A stretch of DNA of 42,919 nucleotides, from positions 1-42,919 of the forward strand of contig JAIEQA010000097.1 in assembly GCA_019748095.1 (NCBI GenBank). Reading direction: 5' to 3'. Every line of letters starts with the position of its first letter. Within the stretch, counting starts at the first letter, position 1. The position numbers were made by a program, and so were the translations under genes. The notes below the pieces were generated by a model. That model was not told the DNA's origin. It ran no database searches and saw nothing but the letters and a program-made list of their open reading frames with translations. This DNA comes from Caulobacteraceae bacterium (GTDB lineage: Bacteria > Pseudomonadota > Alphaproteobacteria > Caulobacterales > Caulobacteraceae). Shown here piece by piece: positions 1 to 8,029 of the stretch.

Positions 1-51
1 GTGGTGGTCCGTGACGGCCGCCGCCTGACCCTCAACTTTCCCCTTCGCTAG
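1..51 (+). CDS. C-terminal end of a CDS, probably gspC (partial)
   Basis: The first 16 codons run in frame to a TAG at 49-51, ten bases before the gspD start. The visible tail is rich in beta-strand-like residues and ends FPLR. GspC, the inner-membrane clamp protein of type II secretion, normally sits immediately before gspD and often ends in a PDZ domain, whose last strands would look like this. The identity is inferred from position and from so little sequence that it cannot be proven here. Tight spacing suggests co-transcription with gspD. Confidence 0.5.
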   Translation: MVVRDGRRLTLNFPLR

Positions 52-60
52 GAGCCCGGC

Positions 61-2124
61 GTGACCAAGTTTCTCCGCCTGTCCACCACCAGCGTCCTGG
101 CCCTGTCGATGATGGTCGGTCCGGGCGTGCCGGGGACGACCCTGGCCGCCGCGCCGCAGGCCGTCGCTCCGCCGCCCCAGGCCATGCAGGACGTGGTCAT
201 CAACATGCGCGGGGCCGACATCAAGGATGTGGCCGAACAGGTGTCGCGCATCACCGGCCGGACCCTGGTGCTGGATCCGGCGGTCCAGGGGCAGGTCAAT
301 GTGGTCTCGGCCGAGCCCCTGAGCCGCAACGGCGTCTGGGAGCTGTTCCTGTCGGTCCTGCGGACCTCGGGCTATGCGGCGGCGCGCAGCGGCAATGTCT
401 GGCGGATCGTGCCCCAGGCCTCGATCGTTCAGGGCGGGGCGTCCGAGACCGGGGCTGCGGTCTCGAGCCAGCAGATCGTCACGCGGCTAGTGAGACTGCG
501 CAACCTGCCCAGCGATCAGGCGGTGCGGGCCCTGCGGCCTCTGGTGTCGTCGTTCGGGGCCATCGAGGCCCTGACCGAGCCGAACGGTGTGGTCGTGACC
601 GACTATGCCGAGAACATTCGTCGGGTGCAGCAGCTGGCGGCGACCCTGGATTCCGGCGGGGGGTCGGCATTTGACAGTATCGCCCTGCGCCATGCTTCGG
701 CCGTCGATGTCGCGGCCTCGGTCAGCGCCCTGCTGGGGTCGGACGCGGGCGGGCCGCGGGTGACGGCGGATGAGCGCTCCAATGTACTGCTGATCCGGGG
801 CGATGCGGCCGATCTGGCCCAGGCCCGGTCGATCGTCCAAGCCCTCGATACGCCGGGCGGGGCCACGCCGGTGACGCGGGTCGTGAGGCTGAGGAATTCG
901 GACGCGGAGTCCATCACCGAGATCGTTCGCGGCCTGCTGGGCGGAGAGCCGTCGGCGACCAATCCGGTGGCGCGCTCGCTGCGGAACAACACGGGCCTGG
1001 CCAGCCTCAGCGCCTCGAACCGGGACGCTGCGGCCCAGGTCGCCAGTGCGATGTCGTCGGAGGGGCAGGGTGGGGCAGCCACGGCCGGCGCAACCGCGGG
1101 CACTGCACGCGCGGCCGGGTTTACCCTGGAGGGCGTGACGGTCCAGGCCTCGCCCGAGTTGAACGCTGTCGTCATGCGCGGTCCGCCGGCGACGGTGGGC
1201 ATGCTGGAAGACGTCATCAGCCAGCTGGACCTGCGGCGCGCCCAGGTGAAGATCGAGGTCGCGATCGTCGAGATCACCGGAGAGCTGGGCGAACAGATCG
1301 GGGTGCAGCTGGGTCTGGGCGGGGCCGTGCCGGACGACGGCGTGGTCGGGGGCACGGGATTTTCCAACGCGGGAACCGATCTGGGCACCGTGCTGACCGC
1401 CTTGGGGTATCCGGCCGGGCGGCTGCTGGGGGCCGGGCTGTCGGTGGCGGCCGGGTCGGAGGGTGATTTTGGCCTGTTGCTTCAGGCGGTGGGGACCAAC
1501 AACGCCGCCAATCTGCTGTCCTCGCCCAGTATCACGGTGCTGGACAATGAGGCGGCCGAGATCGTGGTGGGCCAGAATGTGCCTTTCCGGACCGGCAGTT
1601 TCGCCACGGATGGCAATTCGACCAATCCCTTCACGACGATCAGCCGAGAGGACGTCGGCCTGACGCTGAGGGTCGTGCCGCGGGTGCATGAGGGCGGAGT
1701 GGTGCGGCTGGAGGTCAGTCAGGAGATTTCATCGCTGGTCCCCACGGCGGTGATCGGGGCCGCCGACCTGATCACCAACCGCCGCAGCCTGCAGACCTCG
1801 GCCCTGGCCGATGACGGGGAGACGATCGTGCTGGGCGGGCTGGTCACCGACGACCGTCAGAGCGCCAACAGCCGGGTGCCGGGGCTGGGCAGCTTGCCGG
1901 TGGTGGGAGCCGCCTTCCGGTCGCGGCGTGACAGCCAGACCCGGCGGACCCTGTTCATCTTCCTGAAGCCCACCATCTTGCGTGACAGTGCCGATGCGGC
2001 GGCCTCGGCCCGGGACAGCTATGACCGGTTGAGGGCCGCAGAGCCGCTGCGCAATGATCCCCAACGGCCTGCGCCGATCGCACGGGACCCGCGTCTGCAA
2101 CCGGACCTCGACGCAGCGTTCTGA
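61..2124 (+). CDS. gspD: Type II secretion system secretin GspD
   Basis: Outer-membrane secretin that forms the exit pore of the type II secretion system. The 687-residue product has a signal peptide (about residues 1-30), an N0 domain (about 43-119, with the motif INMRGADIKDVAEQVS), N1 (about 128-195), N2 (about 200-270), N3 (about 275-400, interrupted by a Ser/Ala/Gly-rich insert) and a secretin core (about 435-665) containing VGQNVPF and the late IVLGGLV strand region. Length is normal for the family. The GTG start at 61 follows an AGGAG six bases upstream. It probably closes an operon that began outside the window; the next gene is convergent. Known for the family: oligomerises in the outer membrane, with N0 contacting GspC. 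No obvious pilotin-binding S-domain is seen at the C-terminus. Confidence 0.93.
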   Translation: MTKFLRLSTTSVLALSMMVGPGVPGTTLAAAPQAVAPPPQAMQDVVINMRGADIKDVAEQVSRITGRTLVLDPAVQGQVNVVSAEPLSRNGVWELFLSVLRTSGYAAARSGNVWRIVPQASIVQGGASETGAAVSSQQIVTRLVRLRNLPSDQAVRALRPLVSSFGAIEALTEPNGVVVTDYAENIRRVQQLAATLDSGGGSAFDSIALRHASAVDVAASVSALLGSDAGGPRVTADERSNVLLIRGDAADLAQARSIVQALDTPGGATPVTRVVRLRNSDAESITEIVRGLLGGEPSATNPVARSLRNNTGLASLSASNRDAAAQVASAMSSEGQGGAATAGATAGTARAAGFTLEGVTVQASPELNAVVMRGPPATVGMLEDVISQLDLRRAQVKIEVAIVEITGELGEQIGVQLGLGGAVPDDGVVGGTGFSNAGTDLGTVLTALGYPAGRLLGAGLSVAAGSEGDFGLLLQAVGTNNAANLLSSPSITVLDNEAAEIVVGQNVPFRTGSFATDGNSTNPFTTISREDVGLTLRVVPRVHEGGVVRLEVSQEISSLVPTAVIGAADLITNRRSLQTSALADDGETIVLGGLVTDDRQSANSRVPGLGSLPVVGAAFRSRRDSQTRRTLFIFLKPTILRDSADAAASARDSYDRLRAAEPLRNDPQRPAPIARDPRLQPDLDAAF

Positions 2125-2147
2125 CGACGGGGTGTGCCTCGCCGGGG

Positions 2148-2858
2148 TCAGGATCGGTGCGGGCTGTCCTGCGACGGCGTATCGAACCGGGGAATGACCA
2201 GTTCGGGGTCGGGCGTCGGGCCTGTCACCGGCCATTCGGCCCGGCTCTGATCGGTCAGGCGCAGCGGGGGCGAGGGCTGCAGGGGCTGGGCGAAGGCGCG
2301 GCGATAGACCGTCCAGCCCGCGGTGACTGCCACCCCGCCGGCGAGGGCACCGGAAAAGAAGATCAGCAGGGTCGCCCATGCGCTGTCCCACCAGCGCTCG
2401 CCGCCATAGGCCGGAGCCAAGGCGGTCGTCGCCATCGGGAGCGCCGGCGTTGCCGTGGCCGGCTCGGGCAGGGTCATCAGCACGCCCCCGCGCGCCAGCA
2501 TCATCGGCACATTGGCGCGCGGGATCAGGGTGTAGGCCCCGGGGGCCGTGCGCATCAGGGCGATATCCTGATCCAGCAGGGCGGTGCCGAAGTCGTTAAG
2601 CAGGGCCTCGGCCCCGGACCAGCCCTCTGTGCGGAAGCTGACGACGCCCTCGACGGCCGGATCTACGGTCAGGTCATGGGCGAGCGCCCCGATCACGATG
2701 TCCTGCGCCGCCTCGGCGGCCGGGGTGTCGGTAAAGCTGAAGACATAGAACTGCAGCGGCTCCGCGGCGGCCGGCATGACGGTGGGGGCCCGTGCGGTCG
2801 CCGGCAGGGCGACCGCGAGGCCCAGGAGCAGGACGACAAGGAACGGGCGCAGCATCAT
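2148..2858 (-). CDS. Membrane-anchored secretin-N0-like protein
   Basis: No named family is recognised. Counting from the ATG at 2858 (236 residues), there is a signal peptide (about 1-24), a domain at 36-113, a Pro/Ala-rich stretch (about 130-155), one transmembrane helix (about 162-185, followed by YRR) and a roughly 50-residue Pro-rich tail that should be cytoplasmic. Residues 36-113 align by eye with N0 of the adjacent GspD: both have a DxxAxEAAQD/DIKDVAEQ-type helix, then an LTVDPAVEG/LVLDPAVQG turn, then a helix and a closing Y/W-x-L/I-I-P strand. It converges on gspD with a 23-base gap. The ATG at 2858 has AGGACGG upstream; a GTG at 2876 would add six residues and has a poor ribosome site. 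Inference: a periplasmic N0 module held in the inner membrane that could touch the secretin or GspC. Confidence 0.75.
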   Translation of the reverse strand: MMLRPFLVVLLLGLAVALPATARAPTVMPAAAEPLQFYVFSFTDTPAAEAAQDIVIGALAHDLTVDPAVEGVVSFRTEGWSGAEALLNDFGTALLDQDIALMRTAPGAYTLIPRANVPMMLARGGVLMTLPEPATATPALPMATTALAPAYGGERWWDSAWATLLIFFSGALAGGVAVTAGWTVYRRAFAQPLQPSPPLRLTDQSRAEWPVTGPTPDPELVIPRFDTPSQDSPHRS

Positions 2859-2989
2859 TGCCGTCCTGAATACCACGGCCGGGCCGAAGGTCCGTGACAG
2901 GACGATGAAATCGCGCCCTGTTCCCGCTGTGCCGATAGGCTAGTCTGGCCATCTGATCGGGCGACGCCCGAAAACTGCGGGAGACCGAT

Positions 2990-3424
2990 TTGGTCCAGAT
3001 TCCCGGCGCCGCCCGTCGCGCCGCCGCCTTTCGCCGGATGCGCGACGCCCGTTCCAGCGAGGTGGCGGAGGACTATGTCGAACTGGTCGGCGATCTGATC
3101 GCAGAGCACGGCGCTGCGCGGCTGACGGATCTCGCCGACTGTCTTGGGGTGGCCCCGGCGACGGCGGCCAAGGCGCTGCAGCGGTTGCAGCGGGAGGGGT
3201 TGGTCGAGACCCGACCGTACCGTTCGATCACCCTGACGGCTGCGGGTGAATCCATGGCCGCTGTGTCGCGCGAACGCCACCGGATCGTGCACGATTTTCT
3301 GGTCGCTCTGGGGGTCAGCGGCGAGACGGCCGAGGCGGATGCCGAGGGTATCGAGCATCACGTCAGCCCCGAGACCCTGGCCCTGTTCGAACGTCTGACG
3401 GAACGGATCCGGGCCGGTTTTTGA
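2990..3424 (+). CDS. mntR: Manganese-responsive DtxR-family regulator MntR
   Basis: Metal-dependent DNA-binding repressor controlling manganese transport. The 144-residue product has a winged helix at about 30-90 and a dimerisation/metal region after it. The metal ligands known from Bacillus MntR are all matched: D28 and E31 in EDYVE, H97 in ERHRIVHDFL, and E119, E122 and H123 in DAEGIEHH. The length fits the short MntR form without an SH3 domain. The assigned start is TTG, with GGGAG about six bases upstream; an ATG at 3038 would shorten the N-terminus by 16 residues and remains possible. It is convergent with hslO. No mntH is in the window, but a TerC-type transporter lies 27 kb away. Confidence 0.9.
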   Translation: MVQIPGAARRAAAFRRMRDARSSEVAEDYVELVGDLIAEHGAARLTDLADCLGVAPATAAKALQRLQREGLVETRPYRSITLTAAGESMAAVSRERHRIVHDFLVALGVSGETAEADAEGIEHHVSPETLALFERLTERIRAGF

Positions 3425-3446
3425 CGGCGCAGTTCGGGTGGCGCGA

Positions 3447-4388
3447 TCAGGTCTCGGCTTCAGCCGTTACGGTCGCCGGGTCGAGAGCGTAGACGCTGGC
3501 GCAATACTCGCAGGTTACCCGGATCAACCCGTCACCCTCGATCATCTCGTCGCGCTCTGCGGCGCTGAACGAGCCAAGCAGCGAGACGATCCGCGCGTTT
3601 GAGCAGCGGCAGACGGCGGCCAGCGGCAGAGGCTGTTCCAGCCGCACGCCGTCTTCGTGGAACAGGCGGAACAGCAGGGTCTGGGGTGAGATCGTCGGAT
3701 CGATCAGTTCATCGTCGCCCAGGGTCTGGAACAGGGCGCGGCTGCGGTCCCACACCTCGGCGGTTGAGCCGCGGCTCTCGTCGCCCGCCACCATCTGGAT
3801 CATGGCCCCGCCCGCACGCCACGCCGAACCGGCGTCGGTTGTGACCTTTCCGACCGCCAGCCTCACCCTCGTCGGGACCTGTTCGGACTGGGCGAAATAG
3901 TGTTCAGCACACAATGACAGGCTCTCGCCCTCGATCGGCGTGATTCCCTGATGCCGGTCGAAGTCCGGTCCCTGGTCGAGGGTCATGATGAAGACGCCCT
4001 TGCCGAGCAGGGTCCGGGCTCCGGGTCGGGCAAAGCCGGTCGAGGCGGCGGCGACCTGGTCCTCGTCGAACCGGCAATAGCCGCGCAGCGTGCCAGCTGT
4101 GTCGTAGTCGGCCACGACATAGCGGACCGGGCCGTCGCCCTGGGCCTGGACGATCAGCCGCCCTTCGAACTTCAGGGCCGATCCCACGAGGGCGGCGAGG
4201 GCGCAGGCTTCGCCCAGCAGGGCGGCCACCGGCTCGGGATAGGCATGTGCCGACAGGATGGTGTCGATCGTCTGACCCAGCCGAACCAGCCGGCCGCGCA
4301 CCGGCCAGCCGTCAATCTGGAAGGCAGCGGCGAGATCGTCGTCCGGGGCGGCGGCGGCGAATGCGGGGGTATGCTCGTGATCGGTCAC
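3447..4388 (-). CDS. hslO: Redox-regulated chaperone Hsp33
   Basis: Cytoplasmic holdase chaperone that is switched on by oxidation of a zinc-bound cysteine cluster. The 313-residue product has the Hsp33 N-terminal fold (including the GRLIVQAQGDGPVRYVVADY strand region) and, near the C-terminus, the CxC and CxxC zinc motifs (CRC, then CEYC about 30 residues on). The frame stays open 40 codons further upstream, but the GTG at 4388 is preferred: it has AGGA eight bases upstream and gives the usual family length. It is convergent with mntR and divergent from the dehydrogenase at 4550. Confidence 0.93.
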   Translation of the reverse strand: MTDHEHTPAFAAAAPDDDLAAAFQIDGWPVRGRLVRLGQTIDTILSAHAYPEPVAALLGEACALAALVGSALKFEGRLIVQAQGDGPVRYVVADYDTAGTLRGYCRFDEDQVAAASTGFARPGARTLLGKGVFIMTLDQGPDFDRHQGITPIEGESLSLCAEHYFAQSEQVPTRVRLAVGKVTTDAGSAWRAGGAMIQMVAGDESRGSTAEVWDRSRALFQTLGDDELIDPTISPQTLLFRLFHEDGVRLEQPLPLAAVCRCSNARIVSLLGSFSAAERDEMIEGDGLIRVTCEYCASVYALDPATVTAEAET

Positions 4389-4549
4389 GGCGAAAGTCCT
4401 GACGGGGGATCGGGGAAGCTGGCAAGATAGGAAACGGGGAGGCTTTTGATAAGGGCTGCCCGGCTCGCGCCACAGTCCGGGCATGCTATCGTTGCGGAAC
4501 CGGCTCATGTGCCGGGCCGTTTCTGCCGTGATCCGACGAAAGCCAGACC

Positions 4550-5995
4550 ATGCCTGCCAAGCCCGTCCTGAAGCCGCTGATCAGCCAGACCATCATCATT
4601 ACCGGGGCAACCTCGGGGATCGGGCTCGCGACTGCCCGGCGGGCTGCGAAGGCGGGAGCCTGTGTCTTCCTGATCGCCCGAGGCGAGAACGATCTGAAAG
4701 CTCTGGTTGAGGAACTGCAGCGCGAAGGCGCGCGCGTCGCCTATGGGGTCGCGGACGTCGGCGATCATGAAGCCCTGTCTGCTGCCGCCGAAAAATGCCT
4801 GCGACTGTTTGGCGGGTTCGACACCTGGATCAACAATGCCGGCGTCTCGATCTTCGGGCCGATCCGCGAGACCACGCTGGAAGACCAGCACCGGCTGTTC
4901 CAGACCAATTTTTGGGGCGTGGTGAACGGCTCGCTGATTGCGGCGGAGCATCTGAGGATGCGACCGGACGGCGGCACCATCATCAACATCGGTTCGGTCC
5001 TCGGCGATGCGCCGATCGCGGTCCAGGGCCTGTATTCAGCGTCGAAGCATGCGGTGAAGGGTTTTACCAACGCGCTCCGGATGGAGTTGATGCGTGAGCG
5101 GGCCCCGGTGGCGGTCAGTCTGGTCAAGCCGGCTGCGATCGACACGCCCTACAATCACCATGCCCGCAACCTGACGGGTCAGGCGTTCCACAATCCCCAG
5201 CCCGTCTATGCGACGCATGTGGTGGCCGACGCGGTACTATGGTGCGCCACCCATTCCTTGCGCGAGATCACCGTGGGGGCGGGAGGGCGCGTGATTGCAG
5301 CCTTCTACAGTCTTCTGCCGGGTCTGGCGGAACCACTCCTCGCCCGGTTCGCTCCTGTGATGATGCGGGACCGGGGTTCCGCCTATCAGCCGTATGACGA
5401 CGGGCTCTACGAAGCGTCCGACGACGGCCTAGAGGAAAAGGTCTACTATCCGATGGTTCGACAGTTCAGCGCGCTCGCCGAAGTCCGCAAACACCCCGGT
5501 ATCACCGCCGGGACCCTGGCCCTGGTGGCGACTGCAGCCATCGCCACCCTGTTGCTGACCCAGCGCACGGGGCCCCGCCGGATCGAGGCGATCCGCGATC
5601 GCATGAACCCGCGGGGTTGGATCGACACCGGGTCGCTCCGGGACCGGTTCGACGATCTGTCGCGCAGTCTTGGTGAGCGTGCCGGTGATCTGGGTGGACG
5701 CGTCGAGGATATCGGGGACGATGCCCGTCATCAGGCCCGGAAACTGCTGAAGCGCGGCCAGCGGGCCATATCGGACAAGCACCGCCGCAAATATGCCCGC
5801 GAAGCCCGTCGCTACGCCGAGGACACCGGGCGTTCGGCGCGGCGCTATGCCGGAGAGGCCGGTCAATACGCGCGCGACCACGCCCGCGAAGGCGGCGCGC
5901 TGCTCGCTGTGGCCACCATTGCCGCTGCCATCGGTGCCGCCGCGCTGGAGAGCCGCCGGCCGGACAGCCGCGTCCGCAAGCTCGCCGGTCTCTGA
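4550..5995 (+). CDS. SDR-family oxidoreductase with membrane and repeat tail
   Basis: Classical short-chain dehydrogenase/reductase. The NAD(P) motif TGATSGIG is at 18-25, NNAG at about 95, and the catalytic YSASK has Y162 and K166. Substrate is unknown. The family is usually about 250-330 residues; this product has 481. The extra part holds a hydrophobic helix (about 322-342), a long charged region rich in Arg, Asp and Gly with R-R-Y-A-x-(E/D)-x-(G/A) type repeats (about 360-448), and a second hydrophobic helix (about 450-466). Inference: a membrane-tethered enzyme whose tail could pair with itself or with the membrane surface. ATG start; no strong ribosome site. It is followed 51 bases later by the serB-serA fusion, so the two may be co-transcribed. 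Confidence 0.85.
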   Translation: MPAKPVLKPLISQTIIITGATSGIGLATARRAAKAGACVFLIARGENDLKALVEELQREGARVAYGVADVGDHEALSAAAEKCLRLFGGFDTWINNAGVSIFGPIRETTLEDQHRLFQTNFWGVVNGSLIAAEHLRMRPDGGTIINIGSVLGDAPIAVQGLYSASKHAVKGFTNALRMELMRERAPVAVSLVKPAAIDTPYNHHARNLTGQAFHNPQPVYATHVVADAVLWCATHSLREITVGAGGRVIAAFYSLLPGLAEPLLARFAPVMMRDRGSAYQPYDDGLYEASDDGLEEKVYYPMVRQFSALAEVRKHPGITAGTLALVATAAIATLLLTQRTGPRRIEAIRDRMNPRGWIDTGSLRDRFDDLSRSLGERAGDLGGRVEDIGDDARHQARKLLKRGQRAISDKHRRKYAREARRYAEDTGRSARRYAGEAGQYARDHAREGGALLAVATIAAAIGAAALESRRPDSRVRKLAGL

Positions 5996-6046
5996 TCCCG
6001 GCCACAAAGGCGTTGCTGCATTTGCGAAGGTCGGCGAAAGAGGGGC

Positions 6047-7939
6047 ATGGCCGCCGCTCCGACGCTGATCTTCGACTTTGACTCCACGCTCGTCCGCATC
6101 GAGACGCTGGAGGCGCTCGCCGACATCGCCCTTGAGGGGCATGAGGAGGCTGGGCGGATCCGGTCCGAGGTCGCGTCCCTGACAGACCGGGCGATGGCCG
6201 GCGAACTGGACTTCGGCGAGGCACTGCGCGCCCGGTTGGAGCTGCTGCCTCTGACGCGCACCCATGTGGAGGCTCTGGCGGATCGTATTCTGGACGAGGG
6301 CACGCCGTCGGTCCGGCGCAACCTGCGATTTTTCAACGAAAATGCCGCCAACATCGTGATCCTGTCGGGCGGGTTCAGGGAAATCATCGTGCCGGTGGCC
6401 CAGCGTCTGGGCATCGCCCCCGACCGGGTCCTTTGCAATGACCTGCGTTATGACGCCGAGGGCCGTGTGACCGGGGTCGACGATGCCAATCCCCTGTCCC
6501 ATGCGAATGGAAAGCCCGCCGTCATCCGTGCCCTCGGCCTGACCGGGCCGGTGGTGATGGTCGGTGACGGCTGGAACGACGCCGAGGTCAAGCTGGCGGG
6601 TGCCGCAGACCGGTTCCACGCCTTCACCGAGATCGCGCGGCGCGACAAGGTCGTGGCTGTGGCCGACAGCGAGGCGCGCTCGATCGACGAACTGTTGCAT
6701 GCCGAGGGGTTGGCGGGCCGCTGGTCCTATCCGCGCAGCCGGATCCGCATGCTGCTGCTGGAGAACATCCACCCGGCTGCGGTCGAGCGGTTGGAGGAGG
6801 CCGGCTATTCCGTCGAGACCCTGAAGGGGGCGCTGGACGAGGATGACCTGATCGAGCGGATCAGGGGCGTCCACGTTCTGGGGATCCGCTCCAAGACCAA
6901 TGTCAGCGAGCGTGTGCTGGCGGAGGCGGACCGGCTGCTGGCCATCGCCGCCTTCTGTATCGGCACCAACCAGATCGATCTGGATGCGGCGGCCGCCCGC
7001 GGCGTGGCGGTTTTCAACGCCCCCTATTCAAACACCCGCAGTGTGGTGGAACTGGCCATCGGCCTGACCATCACACTGATGCGCGACGTGGTCGACAAGT
7101 CGGCCGCCATGCATACCGGCCAGTGGAACAAGTCGGCCGAGGGCTCACGCGAACTGCGGGGCAAGACGCTGGGGATCGTCGGCTACGGGGCCATCGGCTC
7201 CCAGCTGTCGGTGCTGGCCGAGGCCCTGGGGATGCGGGTCATTTTCCACGACCTGTCCGAACGGCTGGCGCTGGGCAATGCCCGGCGGATGCGCTCGCTG
7301 GACGCCCTGCTGGCGGAATCGGATGTGGTGTCGCTGCATGTGGACGGGCGGCGCGAGAACGGCAATCTGATCGGGGCGGCCCAGTTTCAGGCGATGCGGC
7401 CCGGGACCCTGTTCCTGAACCTGTCGCGGGGCCATGTGGTCGATGTCGGGGCCCTGGCCCAGGCCATCGGCTCGGGCCGGGTCGGCGGGGCGGCGCTGGA
7501 TGTGTTTCCGGAAGAGCCCCGGACCAATGCCGATCCGTTCGACAGCCCGCTGCGCGGTCTGAAGAATGTGATCCTGACGCCTCATATCGGCGGCTCGACC
7601 GAGGAGGCGCAGGAGGCGATCGCCGAGTTCGCGGCGGAGCGGCTGCTGGGCTATCTGAACCGGGGGGACACCACCTTCTGCGTCAATCTGCCCAACGTGC
7701 AGCTGGCCGAGGTGTCGGGTGGGCACAGGATCCTGCACATCCACCGGAACCAGCCGGGCGTGATGGCCGAGTTGAACCGCGAGCTTTCCGCGGCCGGGCT
7801 GAACATTCTCGGACAACATCTGAAGACCGACGAGCGCACCGGCTATGTCATTACGGACGTCGATCGGGACTACGATCCCGAGGCTCTTCGGGTGCTGAAA
7901 AACCTCGCCGGGACCCTGCGGTTCAGGCTGCTGCACTAG
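6047..7939 (+). CDS. Fused phosphoserine phosphatase / phosphoglycerate dehydrogenase
   Basis: A single 630-residue frame joins two enzymes of serine synthesis. Residues 1-225 are a HAD phosphatase like SerB: DFDST (D10, D12), SGG (S107), K156 in GKP and GDGWND (D174, D178). Residues 231-630 resemble E. coli SerA throughout: NAD motif GYGAIG at 379-384, catalytic R461, E490 and H513, and a C-terminal ACT domain in which H566, N568 and N586 match the serine-binding residues. It would therefore carry out the first step (3-phosphoglycerate oxidation) and the last step (phosphoserine hydrolysis), with SerC acting between them elsewhere; feedback by serine is likely from the ACT residues. Start ATG with AGAGGGG just upstream. 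Both halves keep every key residue seen, so neither looks dead. Confidence 0.92.
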   Translation: MAAAPTLIFDFDSTLVRIETLEALADIALEGHEEAGRIRSEVASLTDRAMAGELDFGEALRARLELLPLTRTHVEALADRILDEGTPSVRRNLRFFNENAANIVILSGGFREIIVPVAQRLGIAPDRVLCNDLRYDAEGRVTGVDDANPLSHANGKPAVIRALGLTGPVVMVGDGWNDAEVKLAGAADRFHAFTEIARRDKVVAVADSEARSIDELLHAEGLAGRWSYPRSRIRMLLLENIHPAAVERLEEAGYSVETLKGALDEDDLIERIRGVHVLGIRSKTNVSERVLAEADRLLAIAAFCIGTNQIDLDAAAARGVAVFNAPYSNTRSVVELAIGLTITLMRDVVDKSAAMHTGQWNKSAEGSRELRGKTLGIVGYGAIGSQLSVLAEALGMRVIFHDLSERLALGNARRMRSLDALLAESDVVSLHVDGRRENGNLIGAAQFQAMRPGTLFLNLSRGHVVDVGALAQAIGSGRVGGAALDVFPEEPRTNADPFDSPLRGLKNVILTPHIGGSTEEAQEAIAEFAAERLLGYLNRGDTTFCVNLPNVQLAEVSGGHRILHIHRNQPGVMAELNRELSAAGLNILGQHLKTDERTGYVITDVDRDYDPEALRVLKNLAGTLRFRLLH

Positions 7940-8029
7940 AACCTTCCCCTGCGGCATCTTGCGTCCGTCCACAGACGGCGCAGACTGTCGGTTAACGGCC
8001 GCGAAACGGACGGCCGATGGGAGGAAACC

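Noticed and set aside
487..1689. 400-codon frame antisense to gspD
   Set aside because: The product has the skewed His/Arg/Gln composition of a shadow frame, and gspD is certain on the other strand.
4389..4508. N-terminal extension of hslO to the ATG at 4508
   Set aside because: The extra 40 residues do not resemble Hsp33, and the GTG at 4388 has its own ribosome site.
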